A stretch of 64,000 nucleotides of DNA from Fredinandcohnia onubensis (GTDB lineage: Bacteria > Bacillota > Bacilli > Bacillales > Bacillaceae_L), in NCBI RefSeq assembly GCF_031181385.1, contig NZ_JAPSKV010000003.1, positions 62,001 to 126,000 on the forward strand, in the 5' to 3' direction. Below the pieces are notes generated by a model, which worked only from the letters and a program-made list of their open reading frames with translations, did not search any database and was not told where the DNA came from. The position numbers were made by a program, and so were the translations under genes. Positions 26,068 to 34,964 of this stretch are shown one piece after another. Position 1 is the first letter of the stretch. Each line of letters begins with the position of its first letter.

Positions 26068-26430
26068 ATGTGGCTTCCAATTTTCGGTCTAATAGTCGGA
26101 ATCATCCTCGGACTGTTATCGGAGTTCAAAATTCCAGCAGAGTATTCGAATTATTTATCGATTGCCGTTTTAGCAGCTCTTGATACTTTGTTCGGTGGCA
26201 TTCGTGCACATCTGCAAAATATATATGATCAGTCCGTATTTGTTTCTGGTTTCTTTTTTAATATTTTATTGGCAACAAGTTTAGCTTTTCTAGGTGTGCA
26301 TCTTGGTGTAGACTTGTACTTGGTAGCCGTTTTCGCATTTGGAGTAAGGCTTTTCCAAAATATTGCGGTGATCCGACGAATAATTTTATCCAAATGGAGC
26401 CTTTCTCGTGATAAAATAGAAAAAAATTGA
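26068..26430 (+). CDS. sbp: small basic protein Sbp (DUF1290)
   Basis: A 120-residue membrane protein with three predicted helices (about 3-20, 27-48 and 60-98) and a basic C-terminus (SKWSLSRDKIEKN). DUF1290 matches are WLPIFGLIVGIILG and LDTLFGGIRAHLQNIYD. Function unknown; it always lies just before ftsA in Bacillus. It is the last gene before the sigma-H-like ftsA promoter. Confidence 0.85.
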   Translation: MWLPIFGLIVGIILGLLSEFKIPAEYSNYLSIAVLAALDTLFGGIRAHLQNIYDQSVFVSGFFFNILLATSLAFLGVHLGVDLYLVAVFAFGVRLFQNIAVIRRIILSKWSLSRDKIEKN

Positions 26431-26437
26431 TTTTTAT

Positions 26438-26467
26438 AAAGGGAAAACCCTTATGGTTGTTGAATAT
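26438..26467 (+). promoter_or_regulatory. sigma-H-like promoter upstream of ftsA
   Basis: AAAGGGAAA at 26438-26446 and GTTGAATAT at 26459-26467 are 12 bases apart. They match the sigma-H consensus (RNAGGAWWW, 11-12 bases, RNNGAATWW) at 8 of 9 and 9 of 9. B. subtilis ftsAZ is known to have a sigma-H promoter. An extended -10 (TGTTATACG, 26518-26526) is also present for vegetative use. Confidence 0.65.
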
Positions 26468-26559
26468 TTTTCATATACAAAAATTATTATGAAAAATGTC
26501 AATTGTTGTTCGAAAAATGTTATACGAAATGTGTTATGTGAAAAAGGAGGTGCCACAGA

Positions 26560-27852
26560 ATGAACAGCAATGAAATATGTGTTAGTCTTGACATCGGTAC
26601 ATCCAATGTTAAGGTTATCATCGGTGAAATGGTTGATGATTCTCTTAACATAATAGGTGTGGGTAATGTTAAATCAGAAGGTTTGAAAAAAGGTTCAATT
26701 GTAGACATAGATGAGACCGTTCATTCTATTAAGAAGGCAGTTGAGCAAGCAGAAAGAATGGTAGGCATTTCTATTAATCAAGTAGTTGTATCCGTGCCAG
26801 CTATCAATGTTCAGTTACAGGATGCACATGGAGTAGTGGCAGTTTCTACTGAGTCTCGTCAAAATCGTGAAATAAGCAATGAAGATGTCCTACGTGTAAT
26901 CGATGCCGCACAATTTATTTCTCTACCACCAGAAAGAGAAATTATCGATATGATTCCAAAACAATTTATTGTAGATGGATATGATGAAATTAGTGATCCA
27001 CGTGGTATGTTAGGTGTTAGGTTAGAAGTGGAAGGAACTATTATTACAACTTCACGTACAATTTTACATAACCTGCTGCGTTGTGTAGAAAAAGCAGGAC
27101 TTGATATAACCGCAATCTCCCTACAACCTCTTGCATCAGGTTCAATTTCCTTATCTGATGATGAGAAAAACTTAGGGGTTGCTCTCGTTGATATTGGTGG
27201 AGGTTCTACAACTATTGCACTCTTCCAAAATGGTCATTTAAAAACAACAAGTGTTCTACCTGTTGGTGGGGACCATATTACGAAGGATTTAGCAATTGGT
27301 TTACGAACATCTACTGAAGATGCTGAGAAAATCAAAATTAAACATGGACATGCCTTTTACGACGATGCTTCTGATGAAGAAGTATTTGATGTTCCAATTA
27401 TTGGCAGTGATCAACATGAACAATTTACCCAATTACAAATTTCTGAAATCATCGAAGCTAGATTAGAAGAAATTTTACAGTTAGTACAAAAGGAAATTAA
27501 GAAAATGGGTGTAGGAGATCTTCCTGGTGGCTTTGTTCTTACAGGTGGTGTAGCAAATATGCCTGGAGTGCTGGAGCTATCTCAAATTGTGTTACGAAAC
27601 AATGTTAGAATTGCAAAACCAGACTATATTGGTGTTAGAGAACCTCAATACGCAACAGGTGTAGGGCTGTTGCAGTTCGCATATGAGCAAGCAAGAATCC
27701 AAGGAAGAAAAATTAGCACTACGGTCCAGGTGGAAAATCCTGAAAAAAGACCTGCTAGACAGCCTCAAGCGAAAAGTCACCCTAAAAACTCAAAAGAAGA
27801 GCAAAATATCGGGAAAAAAGTTAAACGGTTTTTCGGTCTCTTCTTTGAATAG
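26560..27852 (+). CDS. ftsA: cell division protein FtsA
   Basis: A 430-residue actin-fold protein that anchors FtsZ filaments to the membrane. It has the phosphate 1 motif VSLDIGTSNVKVIIGE, the inserted SHS2 (1C) domain near 85-160, VALVDIGGGSTTIAL, LTGGVANMPG, and a basic amphipathic C-terminal helix (KKVKRFFGLFFE) for membrane binding. AAAGGAGGTG precedes the ATG by 9 bases. It is followed 45 bases later by ftsZ, and the ratio of the two is likely set by translation. Confidence 0.97.
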   Translation: MNSNEICVSLDIGTSNVKVIIGEMVDDSLNIIGVGNVKSEGLKKGSIVDIDETVHSIKKAVEQAERMVGISINQVVVSVPAINVQLQDAHGVVAVSTESRQNREISNEDVLRVIDAAQFISLPPEREIIDMIPKQFIVDGYDEISDPRGMLGVRLEVEGTIITTSRTILHNLLRCVEKAGLDITAISLQPLASGSISLSDDEKNLGVALVDIGGGSTTIALFQNGHLKTTSVLPVGGDHITKDLAIGLRTSTEDAEKIKIKHGHAFYDDASDEEVFDVPIIGSDQHEQFTQLQISEIIEARLEEILQLVQKEIKKMGVGDLPGGFVLTGGVANMPGVLELSQIVLRNNVRIAKPDYIGVREPQYATGVGLLQFAYEQARIQGRKISTTVQVENPEKRPARQPQAKSHPKNSKEEQNIGKKVKRFFGLFFE

Positions 27853-27897
27853 TCAGTTTAAAAGAGAAGTATATTTGCAAATTAGGAGGATCTTATA

Positions 27898-29052
27898 ATG
27901 TTAGAGTTTGATACAAACGTTGATCAATTAGCTACTATAAAAGTAATCGGTGTAGGTGGCGGTGGAAATAACGCGGTTAACCGAATGATTGAACATGGTG
28001 TTCAAGGAGTCGAGTTTATCGCAGTTAATACAGATGCCCAAGCCTTAAATCTTTCAAAAGCTGAAATAAAAATGCAAATCGGTGGAAAATTAACTCGTGG
28101 TTTAGGTGCTGGAGCCAACCCGGAAGTAGGAAAGAAAGCTGCGGAAGAAAGTAGAGAACAAATCGAAGAAGCCCTCAAAGGAGCAGATATGGTATTTGTT
28201 ACTGCAGGTATGGGTGGTGGAACAGGTACAGGTGCTGCCCCTGTTATTGCACAAATTTCAAAAGACTTAGGGGCTCTAACAGTTGGTGTAGTAACTAGAC
28301 CGTTCACTTTCGAAGGTAGAAAGCGTCAAACGCAAGCTGCCGGTGGTATTGGTGCAATGAAAGAATCAGTTGACACACTGATCGTCATTCCAAACGACCG
28401 TCTTCTTGAAATTGTTGATAAAAATACGCCAATGCTTGAAGCGTTCCGTGAAGCAGATAATGTGTTACGTCAAGGTGTACAGGGTATTTCCGACTTAATC
28501 GCTGTACCAGGGTTAATCAACCTTGACTTTGCTGACGTAAAAACAATTATGTCTAACAGAGGTTCTGCTCTTATGGGTATTGGTGTAGCAACAGGAGAAA
28601 ACCGCGCTGCAGAAGCTGCAAAGAAGGCTATTTCAAGTCCATTGCTTGAAACATCAATTGATGGTGCACAAGGTGTCCTTATGAATATTACAGGTGGAAC
28701 AAACCTAAGTCTATATGAAGTACAAGAGGCAGCAGATATTGTTGCATCAGCTTCTGATCAGGAAGTTAACATGATTTTCGGATCTGTTATTAATGAAAAC
28801 CTAAAAGAGGAAATCGTCGTGACTGTTATTGCTACTGGTTTTACAGAGGCAGAAGTTAACCCAACACGTCCATCTCGTCCTTCATTTGGTACAAAACCAC
28901 AAGCACAACCGCAACCACAGGTTCAGGTTTCGCCAAGAAGAGAAATGAGACGTGAGGAGCCAGTCCAGGAAGTAAATACACGTAGTGCAGTACATGTAGA
29001 AGAAGAAATTGATGTACCAACATTCCTGCGTAACCGTAACAGAAGAGGATAA
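27898..29052 (+). CDS. ftsZ: cell division protein FtsZ
   Basis: A 384-residue tubulin-like GTPase that forms the Z ring. The N-terminal GTPase domain has [14 protein letters not shown], the tubulin signature [13 protein letters not shown] (about 104-116), and the T7 loop NLDFADVK (about 204-211). A variable linker (about 320-365, many P and Q) leads to the C-terminal peptide [13 protein letters not shown], which binds FtsA and SepF. AGGAGG lies before the ATG. It is the last dcw gene; a repeat and a terminator follow. In B. subtilis bpr lies between ftsZ and spoIIGA, and it is absent here. Confidence 0.98.
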   Translation: MLEFDTNVDQLATIKVIGVGGGGNNAVNRMIEHGVQGVEFIAVNTDAQALNLSKAEIKMQIGGKLTRGLGAGANPEVGKKAAEESREQIEEALKGADMVFVTAGMGGGTGTGAAPVIAQISKDLGALTVGVVTRPFTFEGRKRQTQAAGGIGAMKESVDTLIVIPNDRLLEIVDKNTPMLEAFREADNVLRQGVQGISDLIAVPGLINLDFADVKTIMSNRGSALMGIGVATGENRAAEAAKKAISSPLLETSIDGAQGVLMNITGGTNLSLYEVQEAADIVASASDQEVNMIFGSVINENLKEEIVVTVIATGFTEAEVNPTRPSRPSFGTKPQAQPQPQVQVSPRREMRREEPVQEVNTRSAVHVEEEIDVPTFLRNRNRRG

Positions 29053-29055
29053 ATA

Positions 29056-29175
29056 GAAAAGCGCAAGGCACCTGCTTATCGGCGACAAGCATAAGAACAG
29101 CGCTGACAGAAGGCGCTTTTTGCCTTCAGAAGCGATGGGCTTAGACCAGAGAGCCGATGGTGCCTGGAGCTAGAC
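29056..29175 (+). repeat. interspersed repeat family B, copy 2
   Basis: Starts GAAAAGCGCAAGGC 3 bases after the ftsZ stop and ends GGAGCTAGACA; it is the inverted match of 2127-2247, with the same order of blocks and several base differences. It contains short internal complementary arms (GCGCAAGGC/GCCTT, AGCGC/GCGCT). Confidence 0.85.
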
Positions 29176-29200
29176 AATAAAAAAGTCTTCATAAATTCTT

Positions 29201-29240
29201 AAAAAGGCATTTGACAATTTAGTTGTCGAATGCCTTTTTT
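29201..29240 (+). terminator. rho-independent terminator of the ftsAZ unit
   Basis: AAAGGCATTTGACAA and TTGTCGAATGCCTTTTTT form a long stem around TTTAG. The right arm contains GTTGTCGAA, an 8-of-9 match to the Spo0A box, probably by chance. Confidence 0.85.
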
Positions 29241-29287
29241 CTATTTCTTCACCTATTTCTTTGGATTCCCCTTCATTCTAACTTAAC

Positions 29288-29373
29288 TGACAAAATAAGA
29301 ACTAATTTTCCAAAATTTCTCTTTTATTATCGGCATGAAGTGACAGACTTCCATATAAGATGTACTATATACT
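29288..29373 (+). promoter_or_regulatory. spoIIG-type promoter with 22-bp spacer and candidate Spo0A sites
   Basis: GTGACA at 29340-29345 and TATACT at 29368-29373 are separated by 22 bases. This matches the known odd spacing of the B. subtilis spoIIG promoter, which needs Spo0A-P. TGACAAAA at 29288-29295 and the TGACAG overlapping the -35 are Spo0A-box-like, at about -90 and -40. Confidence 0.6.
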
Positions 29374-29452
29374 ATTTTTTAAGCTAACTAGTTTACCAAA
29401 TGCTTAAACATGTATCTAAGGTGAAGTGACTTTTGGTGAAAGGAGAAATGGG

Positions 29453-30379
29453 GTGTCTATTTATTTAGATGTAATCTGGTTGTTAAACTTTTTCTTTGAC
29501 GCCTTATTATTACTATTAACTGCGATGATTCTAAAGCGAAAGATTGTAAAATGGAGAATCTTAGTAGGTTCATTTATTGGATCCTTGCTAGTTCTCTTAG
29601 TGGTTTCTCCTTTCGCAGAAATTGGGTCTCATCCTGTTACAAAACTTCTCTTTTCAATCGTAATTGTAGGAGTTGCTTTTGGATATAAACGATTTCGCTA
29701 TTTTTTACAAGGATTATTAACCTTTTATTTTGCTACTTTCATGATTGGAGGTGGGATGATAGGGGTTCACTATTTTTTAGAATTCGATGTTCAAGTTTTT
29801 GATGGAACAATCATGACTCAGTCAACTGGCTATGGAAACCCAATTAGTTGGGTATTTGTTTTAATCGGTTTTCCGCTCTTATGGTATTTTTCAAAAAATA
29901 GATTGGATGACATTGAAACGAAGCAAGTTTTCTATGACCAGATTGTTGCTGTGAAACTTGAAATAGATGATGTCATCTTACATTTACAAGGTTTGGTCGA
30001 CAGTGGAAATCAATTGTTCGACCCAATTACAAAAAGCCCAGTTATGATTTTAGACACCACAAAGCATGAAGAACTCTTTCCTAAAGCCCTGATGGAACAA
30101 TCCAAAAATATTGAGCTCTTAACAAATGATTCTTCAACAGAATCTCATAAATGGGAAAGTCGTGTAAGACTTATTCCATATCGTGGAGTTGGCCAAGAAC
30201 ATCAATTCTTATTGGCAGTTAAACCTGACCGAATAACAATCTATCAAGGAAATGAAGAAAATATCGTAAAAAAAGGATTGGTTGCATTCAACCATACTAC
30301 TTTATCCACTGATGGGGAGTATGATTGTATCGTACATCCCAAAATGCTTGTTTCTAGCTCCATTCAGACAGCTTCTTAA
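29453..30379 (+). CDS. spoIIGA: sigma-E processing peptidase SpoIIGA
   Basis: A 308-residue membrane-bound aspartic protease that removes the pro-peptide of sigma-E in the mother cell after the SpoIIR signal from the forespore. The N-terminal half has five hydrophobic segments (starting SIYLDVIWLLNFFFDALLLLL). The protease half has GLVDSGNQLFDP, where the aspartate is residue 183 with this start, the same number as the catalytic residue in B. subtilis, and MRLIPYRGVGQ-like RLIPYRGVGQEHQFLLAV. The GTG at 29453 after AAAGGAGAAA is therefore chosen over GTG 29426. It is paired with sigE, its substrate. Confidence 0.96.
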   Translation: MSIYLDVIWLLNFFFDALLLLLTAMILKRKIVKWRILVGSFIGSLLVLLVVSPFAEIGSHPVTKLLFSIVIVGVAFGYKRFRYFLQGLLTFYFATFMIGGGMIGVHYFLEFDVQVFDGTIMTQSTGYGNPISWVFVLIGFPLLWYFSKNRLDDIETKQVFYDQIVAVKLEIDDVILHLQGLVDSGNQLFDPITKSPVMILDTTKHEELFPKALMEQSKNIELLTNDSSTESHKWESRVRLIPYRGVGQEHQFLLAVKPDRITIYQGNEENIVKKGLVAFNHTTLSTDGEYDCIVHPKMLVSSSIQTAS

Positions 30380-30452
30380 GGGGAAATTAACAAATTTATT
30401 CTAATAAATATCATACTCACGCTTTTTACAAATTAGAAGGGAGAACTTATCT

Positions 30453-31172
30453 GTGGCTAAATTAAAATTAAAACTTACATATTGGTGGTATAAACTTTTA
30501 ATAAAATTAGGTTTGAAGACAGATGAAATTTATTATATTGGTGGGAGCGAGGCTTTACCTCCACCCTTATCAAAGGATGAAGAAGAGGTTCTCTTAAATA
30601 AGTTACCGAGTGGCGACCAAGCTGCAAGGTCGATTCTTATTGAAAGAAACCTAAGACTTGTTGTATATATCGCACGAAAGTTTGAAAACACAGGAATAAA
30701 TATCGAGGATTTAATTAGTATTGGAACAATTGGGTTAATCAAGGCTGTCAATACGTTTAATCCTGAAAAGAAAATTAAACTTGCAACCTATGCTTCAAGA
30801 TGTATTGAAAATGAAATTTTAATGTATTTACGTCGAAATAATAAAATAAGGTCTGAGGTTTCCTTTGATGAACCATTAAATATTGATTGGGATGGTAATG
30901 AATTATTATTATCGGATGTTCTAGGAACAGACGAAGATATCATTACAAAGGATTTGGAAGCGAATGTCGATCGAAAGTTATTAGTAAAGGCTCTGCATCA
31001 GTTAAATGATCGTGAGAAACAAATCATGGAATTAAGATTTGGATTAATTGGTGGAGAAGAAAAGACGCAAAAAGATGTTGCCGACATGCTTGGGATATCG
31101 CAATCCTATATTTCAAGACTGGAAAAGCGAATTATTAAACGACTTCGAAAAGAGTTTAACAAAATGGTGTAA
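30453..31172 (+). CDS. sigE: RNA polymerase sporulation sigma factor sigma-E (pro-protein)
   Basis: A 239-residue sigma-70 family factor controlling early mother-cell genes. The first 27 or so residues ([21 protein letters not shown]) are a basic amphipathic pro-sequence that ties pro-sigma-E to the membrane until SpoIIGA cleaves it near DEIYYIGG. Region 2 has [17 protein letters not shown] and [16 protein letters not shown], and region 4 has [22 protein letters not shown]. Starts at GTG 30453 after AGAAGGGAGA. It should be co-transcribed with spoIIGA, with 73 bases between. Confidence 0.98.
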   Translation: MAKLKLKLTYWWYKLLIKLGLKTDEIYYIGGSEALPPPLSKDEEEVLLNKLPSGDQAARSILIERNLRLVVYIARKFENTGINIEDLISIGTIGLIKAVNTFNPEKKIKLATYASRCIENEILMYLRRNNKIRSEVSFDEPLNIDWDGNELLLSDVLGTDEDIITKDLEANVDRKLLVKALHQLNDREKQIMELRFGLIGGEEKTQKDVADMLGISQSYISRLEKRIIKRLRKEFNKMV

Positions 31173-31251
31173 ATAAAAAAAATTTTCCTTTAAAGCTATT
31201 GATTTTGCTGTTTTTATACACCAGCTATGGAAATAGTTGTGAATTCGAAAT

Positions 31252-31280
31252 GCATATTTTTCCCTCTAACGGAGATACTT
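31252..31280 (+). promoter_or_regulatory. sigma-F/sigma-G type promoter for sigG, short spacer
   Basis: GCATA at 31252-31256 matches GYWTA fully, and GGAGATACTT at 31271-31280 matches the sigma-F -10 (GGNRANANTW) well. The spacer is 14 bases instead of about 16. Transcription would start near 31287, downstream of any in-frame start upstream of TTG 31317. Confidence 0.6.
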
Positions 31281-31295
31281 AACTTTGTACAGCAA

Positions 31296-31308
31296 CTCCT
31301 GTTAGGAG
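31296..31308 (+). promoter_or_regulatory. hairpin covering the sigG ribosome binding site
   Basis: CTCCT at 31296-31300 can pair with AGGAG at 31304-31308 around GTT; the right arm is the Shine-Dalgarno sequence of sigG (AGGAGGG). Confidence 0.6.
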
Positions 31309-31316
31309 GGAAAGAA

Positions 31317-32096
31317 TTGACTCGAAATAAAGTAGAAATTTGTGGTGTTGATACTTCAAAACTTCCAGTATTAAAGAATGAAGAGATGCGGCAATTATTT
31401 CGACAAATGCAAAGTGGCGATTTGTCAGCTCGCGATAAGCTCGTAAATGGAAATTTACGACTTGTTCTCAGTGTAATTCAACGGTTCAACAACAGAGGAG
31501 AATTTGTGGATGATTTATTTCAGGTTGGTTGTATCGGTCTGATGAAATCAATCGACAATTTTGACCTTGGTCAAAACGTGAAATTCTCCACCTATGCAGT
31601 CCCGATGATTATCGGCGAAATTCGGCGCTATTTACGAGACAACAATCCTATCAGGGTGTCGCGCTCATTGCGGGACATTGCCTATAAGGCTTTGCAAGTA
31701 AGAGAGCGTTTGATGAGTGAAACATCTAGGGAACCTACAGCAGAAGAAATCTCAAAGGTTCTTGAAGTACCACATGAAGAGATTGTTTTTGCACTTGATG
31801 CGATTCAAGACCCTGTATCATTATTCGAACCGATTTATAATGATGGTGGGGATCCAATTTTTGTAATGGATCAATTAAGTGATGAACGAAACCGTGATTC
31901 AAATTGGATTGAAGAGATTGCTTTAAAAGAAGGAATGAGACGACTAAATGATCGTGAGAAACTAATCCTTCGAAAACGATTTTTTCAAGGAAAAACACAA
32001 ATGGAAGTTGCTGAAGAAATCGGGATCTCTCAAGCCCAAGTTTCACGTCTTGAAAAAGCAGCAATTAAACAAATGAATAAGAACATCCAAAATTAA
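31317..32096 (+). CDS. sigG: RNA polymerase sporulation sigma factor sigma-G
   Basis: A 259-residue sigma factor for late forespore genes. It begins (M)TRNKVEICGVDTSKLPVLKNEEMR, the family N-terminus, then region 2 (NGNLRLVLSVIQRFNNRGE, FSTYAVPMIIGEIRRYLRDNNP) and region 4 (GKTQMEVAEEIGISQAQVSRLEKAAIKQM). The TTG at 31317 after AGGAGGG is the start; 30 upstream in-frame codons include the promoter and are not part of the protein. The leader hairpin, weak start codon and short promoter spacer should all limit SigG synthesis. It can also be read through from spoIIGA-sigE transcripts. A terminator follows. Confidence 0.97.
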   Translation: MTRNKVEICGVDTSKLPVLKNEEMRQLFRQMQSGDLSARDKLVNGNLRLVLSVIQRFNNRGEFVDDLFQVGCIGLMKSIDNFDLGQNVKFSTYAVPMIIGEIRRYLRDNNPIRVSRSLRDIAYKALQVRERLMSETSREPTAEEISKVLEVPHEEIVFALDAIQDPVSLFEPIYNDGGDPIFVMDQLSDERNRDSNWIEEIALKEGMRRLNDREKLILRKRFFQGKTQMEVAEEIGISQAQVSRLEKAAIKQMNKNIQN

Positions 32097-32149
32097 TGAT
32101 GGATTCGTCCATTAAATGGACAAGTTATAGCATGATTAGGGTAAATATC

Positions 32150-32178
32150 AGACATTCGGTGAAATCGAATGTCTTTTT
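32150..32178 (+). terminator. rho-independent terminator after sigG
   Basis: AGACATTCG and CGAATGTCT pair around GTGAAAT, followed by TTTTT. Confidence 0.85.
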
Positions 32179-32285
32179 TATCGCCTTTTTATCGTGTGGG
32201 ATTAAAGCCTTCCCACTTCGTCTAATTTTGTCTCATAAAAGGCAGTAAGCCAGTCATATAGTTTACTATAAGGAGGCGGAGGGAA

Positions 32286-32531
32286 ATGGTGAAAATTTCT
32301 GATTTTCAGGCGAAGGATGTTGTAAGTGTTGTCGATGGTAAAAGACTTGGTAATATTGGCGATATCGACATTAATTTAACAACTGGAAAAATAGAGTCCA
32401 TTATAATAGGTGGCTATGGCAAGGTACTAGGCATATTTGGCCGTGAGGAAGAGATTGTGATTCCATGGAGAAACATTATCAAAGTCGGTAAGGACGTGAT
32501 TTTAGTGCGAACTCAGAATACAATTGAGTAG
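32286..32531 (+). CDS. ylmC: PRC-barrel protein, YlmC/YmxH family
   Basis: An 81-residue single PRC-barrel domain (VKISDFQAKDVVSVVDGKRLGNIGDIDIN, then IVIPWRNIIKVGKDVILV). The YlmC/YmxH family is tied to sporulation in Firmicutes, but its molecular role is unknown. AAGGAGGCGGAGGG precedes the ATG. In B. subtilis ylmA and ylmB lie between sigG and ylmC; they are absent here. Confidence 0.87.
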   Translation: MVKISDFQAKDVVSVVDGKRLGNIGDIDINLTTGKIESIIIGGYGKVLGIFGREEEIVIPWRNIIKVGKDVILVRTQNTIE

Positions 32532-32687
32532 TCGCGCTAATTTTTGACATTTTTCCTAACATATTCTCCTTTCTTTTGCTAAGATGTGATAAAATAGGCA
32601 GAAGAAAGGTTCATTTTTCTAAAAATAAAATATTGTCTTCAGATCAAGGTAAGATGTGTTGATAATTGTGAATAAAAGGATGTTGTT

Positions 32688-33509
32688 ATGAAGCTTGAAC
32701 CATTTACTCAAAAGGCAGAACAAGTTTTAATACTTTCCAGTTGGAGCCATATTTCTGATAAACTGGTTGCTGGTTTTACGACTAAAAATGGCGGAGATAG
32801 TAAAGGGGATTTTAAATCCTTTAATCTCGGTTTACACGTAAATGATGAGGACAACTCGGTTATTTCAAACCGTGAGAAGCTTGCAGACATTCTCCGCTTT
32901 CCACTTGAAAACTGGGTATGCTCTGAGCAAACACATAAAAATAACATCGCTAAGGTCACTAATAAAGATCTTGGTGCAGGTGTTTTTACATACGAAGATA
33001 GCATCAAGGATACGGATGGGTTATATACGACAGAGAAAAATATCCTGTTAACCCTTTGTTATGCAGACTGTGTTCCACTTTATTTTTTTGCACCATCTAA
33101 ACAAATCATTGGAATTGCTCATGCAGGTTGGAAAGGAACTGTTCAGGATATTGCAGGTGAAATGATTCGTGCTTGGGGTAATGAAGGTGTTAAACCAGAT
33201 AATATCGAGGCAGTAATCGGACCAGCAATAGGAAAATGCTGCTACATTGTGGATGATTACGTAATAGATTTTGTGAAAAATTTAGACAAAATAGAGTCAA
33301 AACCATACGAAATAGTGAGTGACAACCAATATCGGTTAGATTTAAAAGAACTAAACTATCAACTAATGGTGAGGGCAGGAATTCCTCCTGAAAATATTCA
33401 AGTTTCCTCGTATTGCACGTCCTGTGAGAATCAAAATTTCTTTTCGCATCGAAGGGATGCTGGGAAAGCGGGAAGAATGATGAGTTTTATTGGCTTTAAG
33501 GAGGATTAA
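32688..33509 (+). CDS. pgeF: peptidoglycan editing factor PgeF (YlmD, multicopper polyphenol oxidase fold)
   Basis: A 273-residue protein of the DUF152/YfiH fold. Metal-site motifs are [13 protein letters not shown] (about 82-95), [12 protein letters not shown] and [17 protein letters not shown] (about 142-158), and [11 protein letters not shown]. Members were once called laccase domain proteins; in E. coli YfiH corrects misincorporated serine in peptidoglycan precursors, while other homologues show purine nucleoside phosphorylase activity. The role in Bacillus is not settled. It lies 7 bases ahead of ylmE. Confidence 0.9.
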   Translation: MKLEPFTQKAEQVLILSSWSHISDKLVAGFTTKNGGDSKGDFKSFNLGLHVNDEDNSVISNREKLADILRFPLENWVCSEQTHKNNIAKVTNKDLGAGVFTYEDSIKDTDGLYTTEKNILLTLCYADCVPLYFFAPSKQIIGIAHAGWKGTVQDIAGEMIRAWGNEGVKPDNIEAVIGPAIGKCCYIVDDYVIDFVKNLDKIESKPYEIVSDNQYRLDLKELNYQLMVRAGIPPENIQVSSYCTSCENQNFFSHRRDAGKAGRMMSFIGFKED

Positions 33510-33516
33510 TTTTAAA

Positions 33517-34194
33517 ATGAGTGTAAAAGAAAATCTATTCAACATACAAGAGAACATTGAACAGGCGTGCAAGCGGTCAAATCGGCCTGCAGATTCTGTT
33601 TCCATTATTGCTGTAACGAAATATGTAAGTGTTGAAACAGCTAAAGATGCAATTGCAGCAGGAATTCAACATATTGGAGAAAATCGCGACGAAGGTCTGG
33701 CAAAGAAGCGAGAAGAAATTGGAAATGAACCAACTTGGCATTTTATTGGATCGCTTCAAACAAGAAAAGTAAAAAACATCATTGATAAGGTGGACTATAT
33801 TCATTCACTCGATCGAATATCCTTAGCAGAGGAAATTCAAAAGCGGGCAAGCGGTAAAATAAAATGTTTTGTACAGATCAATGTATCTGGAGAAGAGTCG
33901 AAACACGGAATGTCACCAGAAAATCTTAAGGCGTTTATAAAGGAACTTGAAATATATCCTTCTGTTGAGGTAGTCGGATTAATGACAATGGCTCCATTTA
34001 CCGATGATCAAGATGTTATTCGCTCATGTTTCCAAAGACTTCGAAAACTTAAAGACGATGTACAAGCTCTTGGTTTACCACATGCTCCATGTACTGAATT
34101 ATCTATGGGTATGTCGAACGATTACGAAATTGCAATTGAAGAAGGAGCAACCTTCATTCGAATAGGTACTTCATTGGTTGGCAAGGAATTTTAA
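33517..34194 (+). CDS. ylmE: YggS/PROSC family PLP homeostasis protein (YlmE)
   Basis: A 225-residue alanine racemase-like barrel binding pyridoxal phosphate. The PLP lysine is in [12 protein letters not shown] (about residue 37), and [23 protein letters not shown] and [23 protein letters not shown] complete the family signature. These proteins buffer PLP and affect amino acid balance and are not active racemases. The ATG at 33517 is chosen over 33490 because [14 protein letters not shown] is family-like; AAGGAGG lies upstream. It is followed by sepF. Confidence 0.93.
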   Translation: MSVKENLFNIQENIEQACKRSNRPADSVSIIAVTKYVSVETAKDAIAAGIQHIGENRDEGLAKKREEIGNEPTWHFIGSLQTRKVKNIIDKVDYIHSLDRISLAEEIQKRASGKIKCFVQINVSGEESKHGMSPENLKAFIKELEIYPSVEVVGLMTMAPFTDDQDVIRSCFQRLRKLKDDVQALGLPHAPCTELSMGMSNDYEIAIEEGATFIRIGTSLVGKEF

Positions 34195-34210
34195 AAGAGA
34201 GGTGTTACAA

Positions 34211-34645
34211 TTGAGTATAAAATCCAAATTTAAAAGCTTTTTTGCATTAGAAGATGAATATGATTATGATGAAGAGGATTATTTTGAAGAAGAAGTAGAA
34301 CCGACAAAGGCTGTAAAACCAGCTGCAAAGCAAAATGTGGTAAGCTTACAAAGTGTTCAAAAGTCTTCTAAGGTTATTTTATTTGAACCTCGAGTATATG
34401 CAGAGGCGCAAGAAATTGCCGATCATTTGAAAAACAGACGAGCGGTTGTTGTTAATCTCCAACGTGTTCAACATGATCAAGCAAAGAGAATCGTTGATTT
34501 CCTAAGTGGAACTGTTTATGCCATTGGTGGGGATATTCAACGCATTGGTGCAAATATTTTCCTATGTACTCCTGACAATATAGATGTGTCTGGAAATATC
34601 TCTGAGATTGTTTCTAACGAAGAATTCGCTGAAAAGGGGTGGTAA
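34211..34645 (+). CDS. sepF: cell division protein SepF
   Basis: A 144-residue protein that bundles FtsZ filaments and anchors them to the membrane. The N-terminal amphipathic helix ([15 protein letters not shown]) is the membrane anchor, followed by an acidic linker ([13 protein letters not shown]) and the core ([49 protein letters not shown]). The TTG at 34211 after AGAGGTGTTAC gives the expected N-terminus; ATG 34178, inside ylmE, does not. It overlaps with FtsA in function, both recognising the FtsZ tail. Confidence 0.96.
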   Translation: MSIKSKFKSFFALEDEYDYDEEDYFEEEVEPTKAVKPAAKQNVVSLQSVQKSSKVILFEPRVYAEAQEIADHLKNRRAVVVNLQRVQHDQAKRIVDFLSGTVYAIGGDIQRIGANIFLCTPDNIDVSGNISEIVSNEEFAEKGW

Positions 34646-34651
34646 TTCAAA

Positions 34652-34912
34652 ATGGGTATTATTTTCGGTATCTTAAGTCAAGCGCTGGTACTTTATTCGT
34701 ATGCGCTAATCATTTATATTTTAATGTCTTGGTTTCCAAATGCACGTGAATCTGGGATTGGTCAATTTTTAACAAGAATTTGTGAACCATATCTAGAGCC
34801 ATTCCGCAGATTTATTCCACCACTAGGGATGATAGATATTTCCCCAATTGTTGCAATCCTAGTGCTAAATTTCGCTGGTAGAGGAATTCATGCTTTGCAA
34901 AGCATGTTCTAA
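34652..34912 (+). CDS. ylmG: YggT family membrane protein YlmG
   Basis: An 86-residue protein with two membrane helices (about 4-25 and 62-82) joined by the YggT motif [28 protein letters not shown]. The family occurs next to sepF in Gram-positives and cyanobacteria and has been linked to division or to membrane protein placement; its role is unproven. An 18-bp perfect palindrome centred on TTGCAA (34889-34906) lies at the end of the coding region. Confidence 0.9.
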   Translation: MGIIFGILSQALVLYSYALIIYILMSWFPNARESGIGQFLTRICEPYLEPFRRFIPPLGMIDISPIVAILVLNFAGRGIHALQSMF

Positions 34913-34940
34913 AGGGCCTTGATTCAAGGTCCCTTTTCTT
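34911..34940 (+). terminator. probable terminator after ylmG
   Basis: AAAGGGCCTTG and CAAGGTCCCTTT pair around ATT, followed by TCTTC, a weak T-tract. Confidence 0.6.
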
Positions 34941-34964
34941 CATTATAAACGAGGTATTATACAT

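Noticed and set aside
29223-29230. Spo0A box in the ftsZ terminator as a regulator of spoIIG
   Set aside because: It is about 150 bases upstream of the predicted start and is explained by the terminator stem.
31227-31316. A 30-codon extension of sigG from ATG 31227
   Set aside because: The sigma-F/G promoter lies inside it and the TTG at 31317 has the AGGAGGG site and the family N-terminus.
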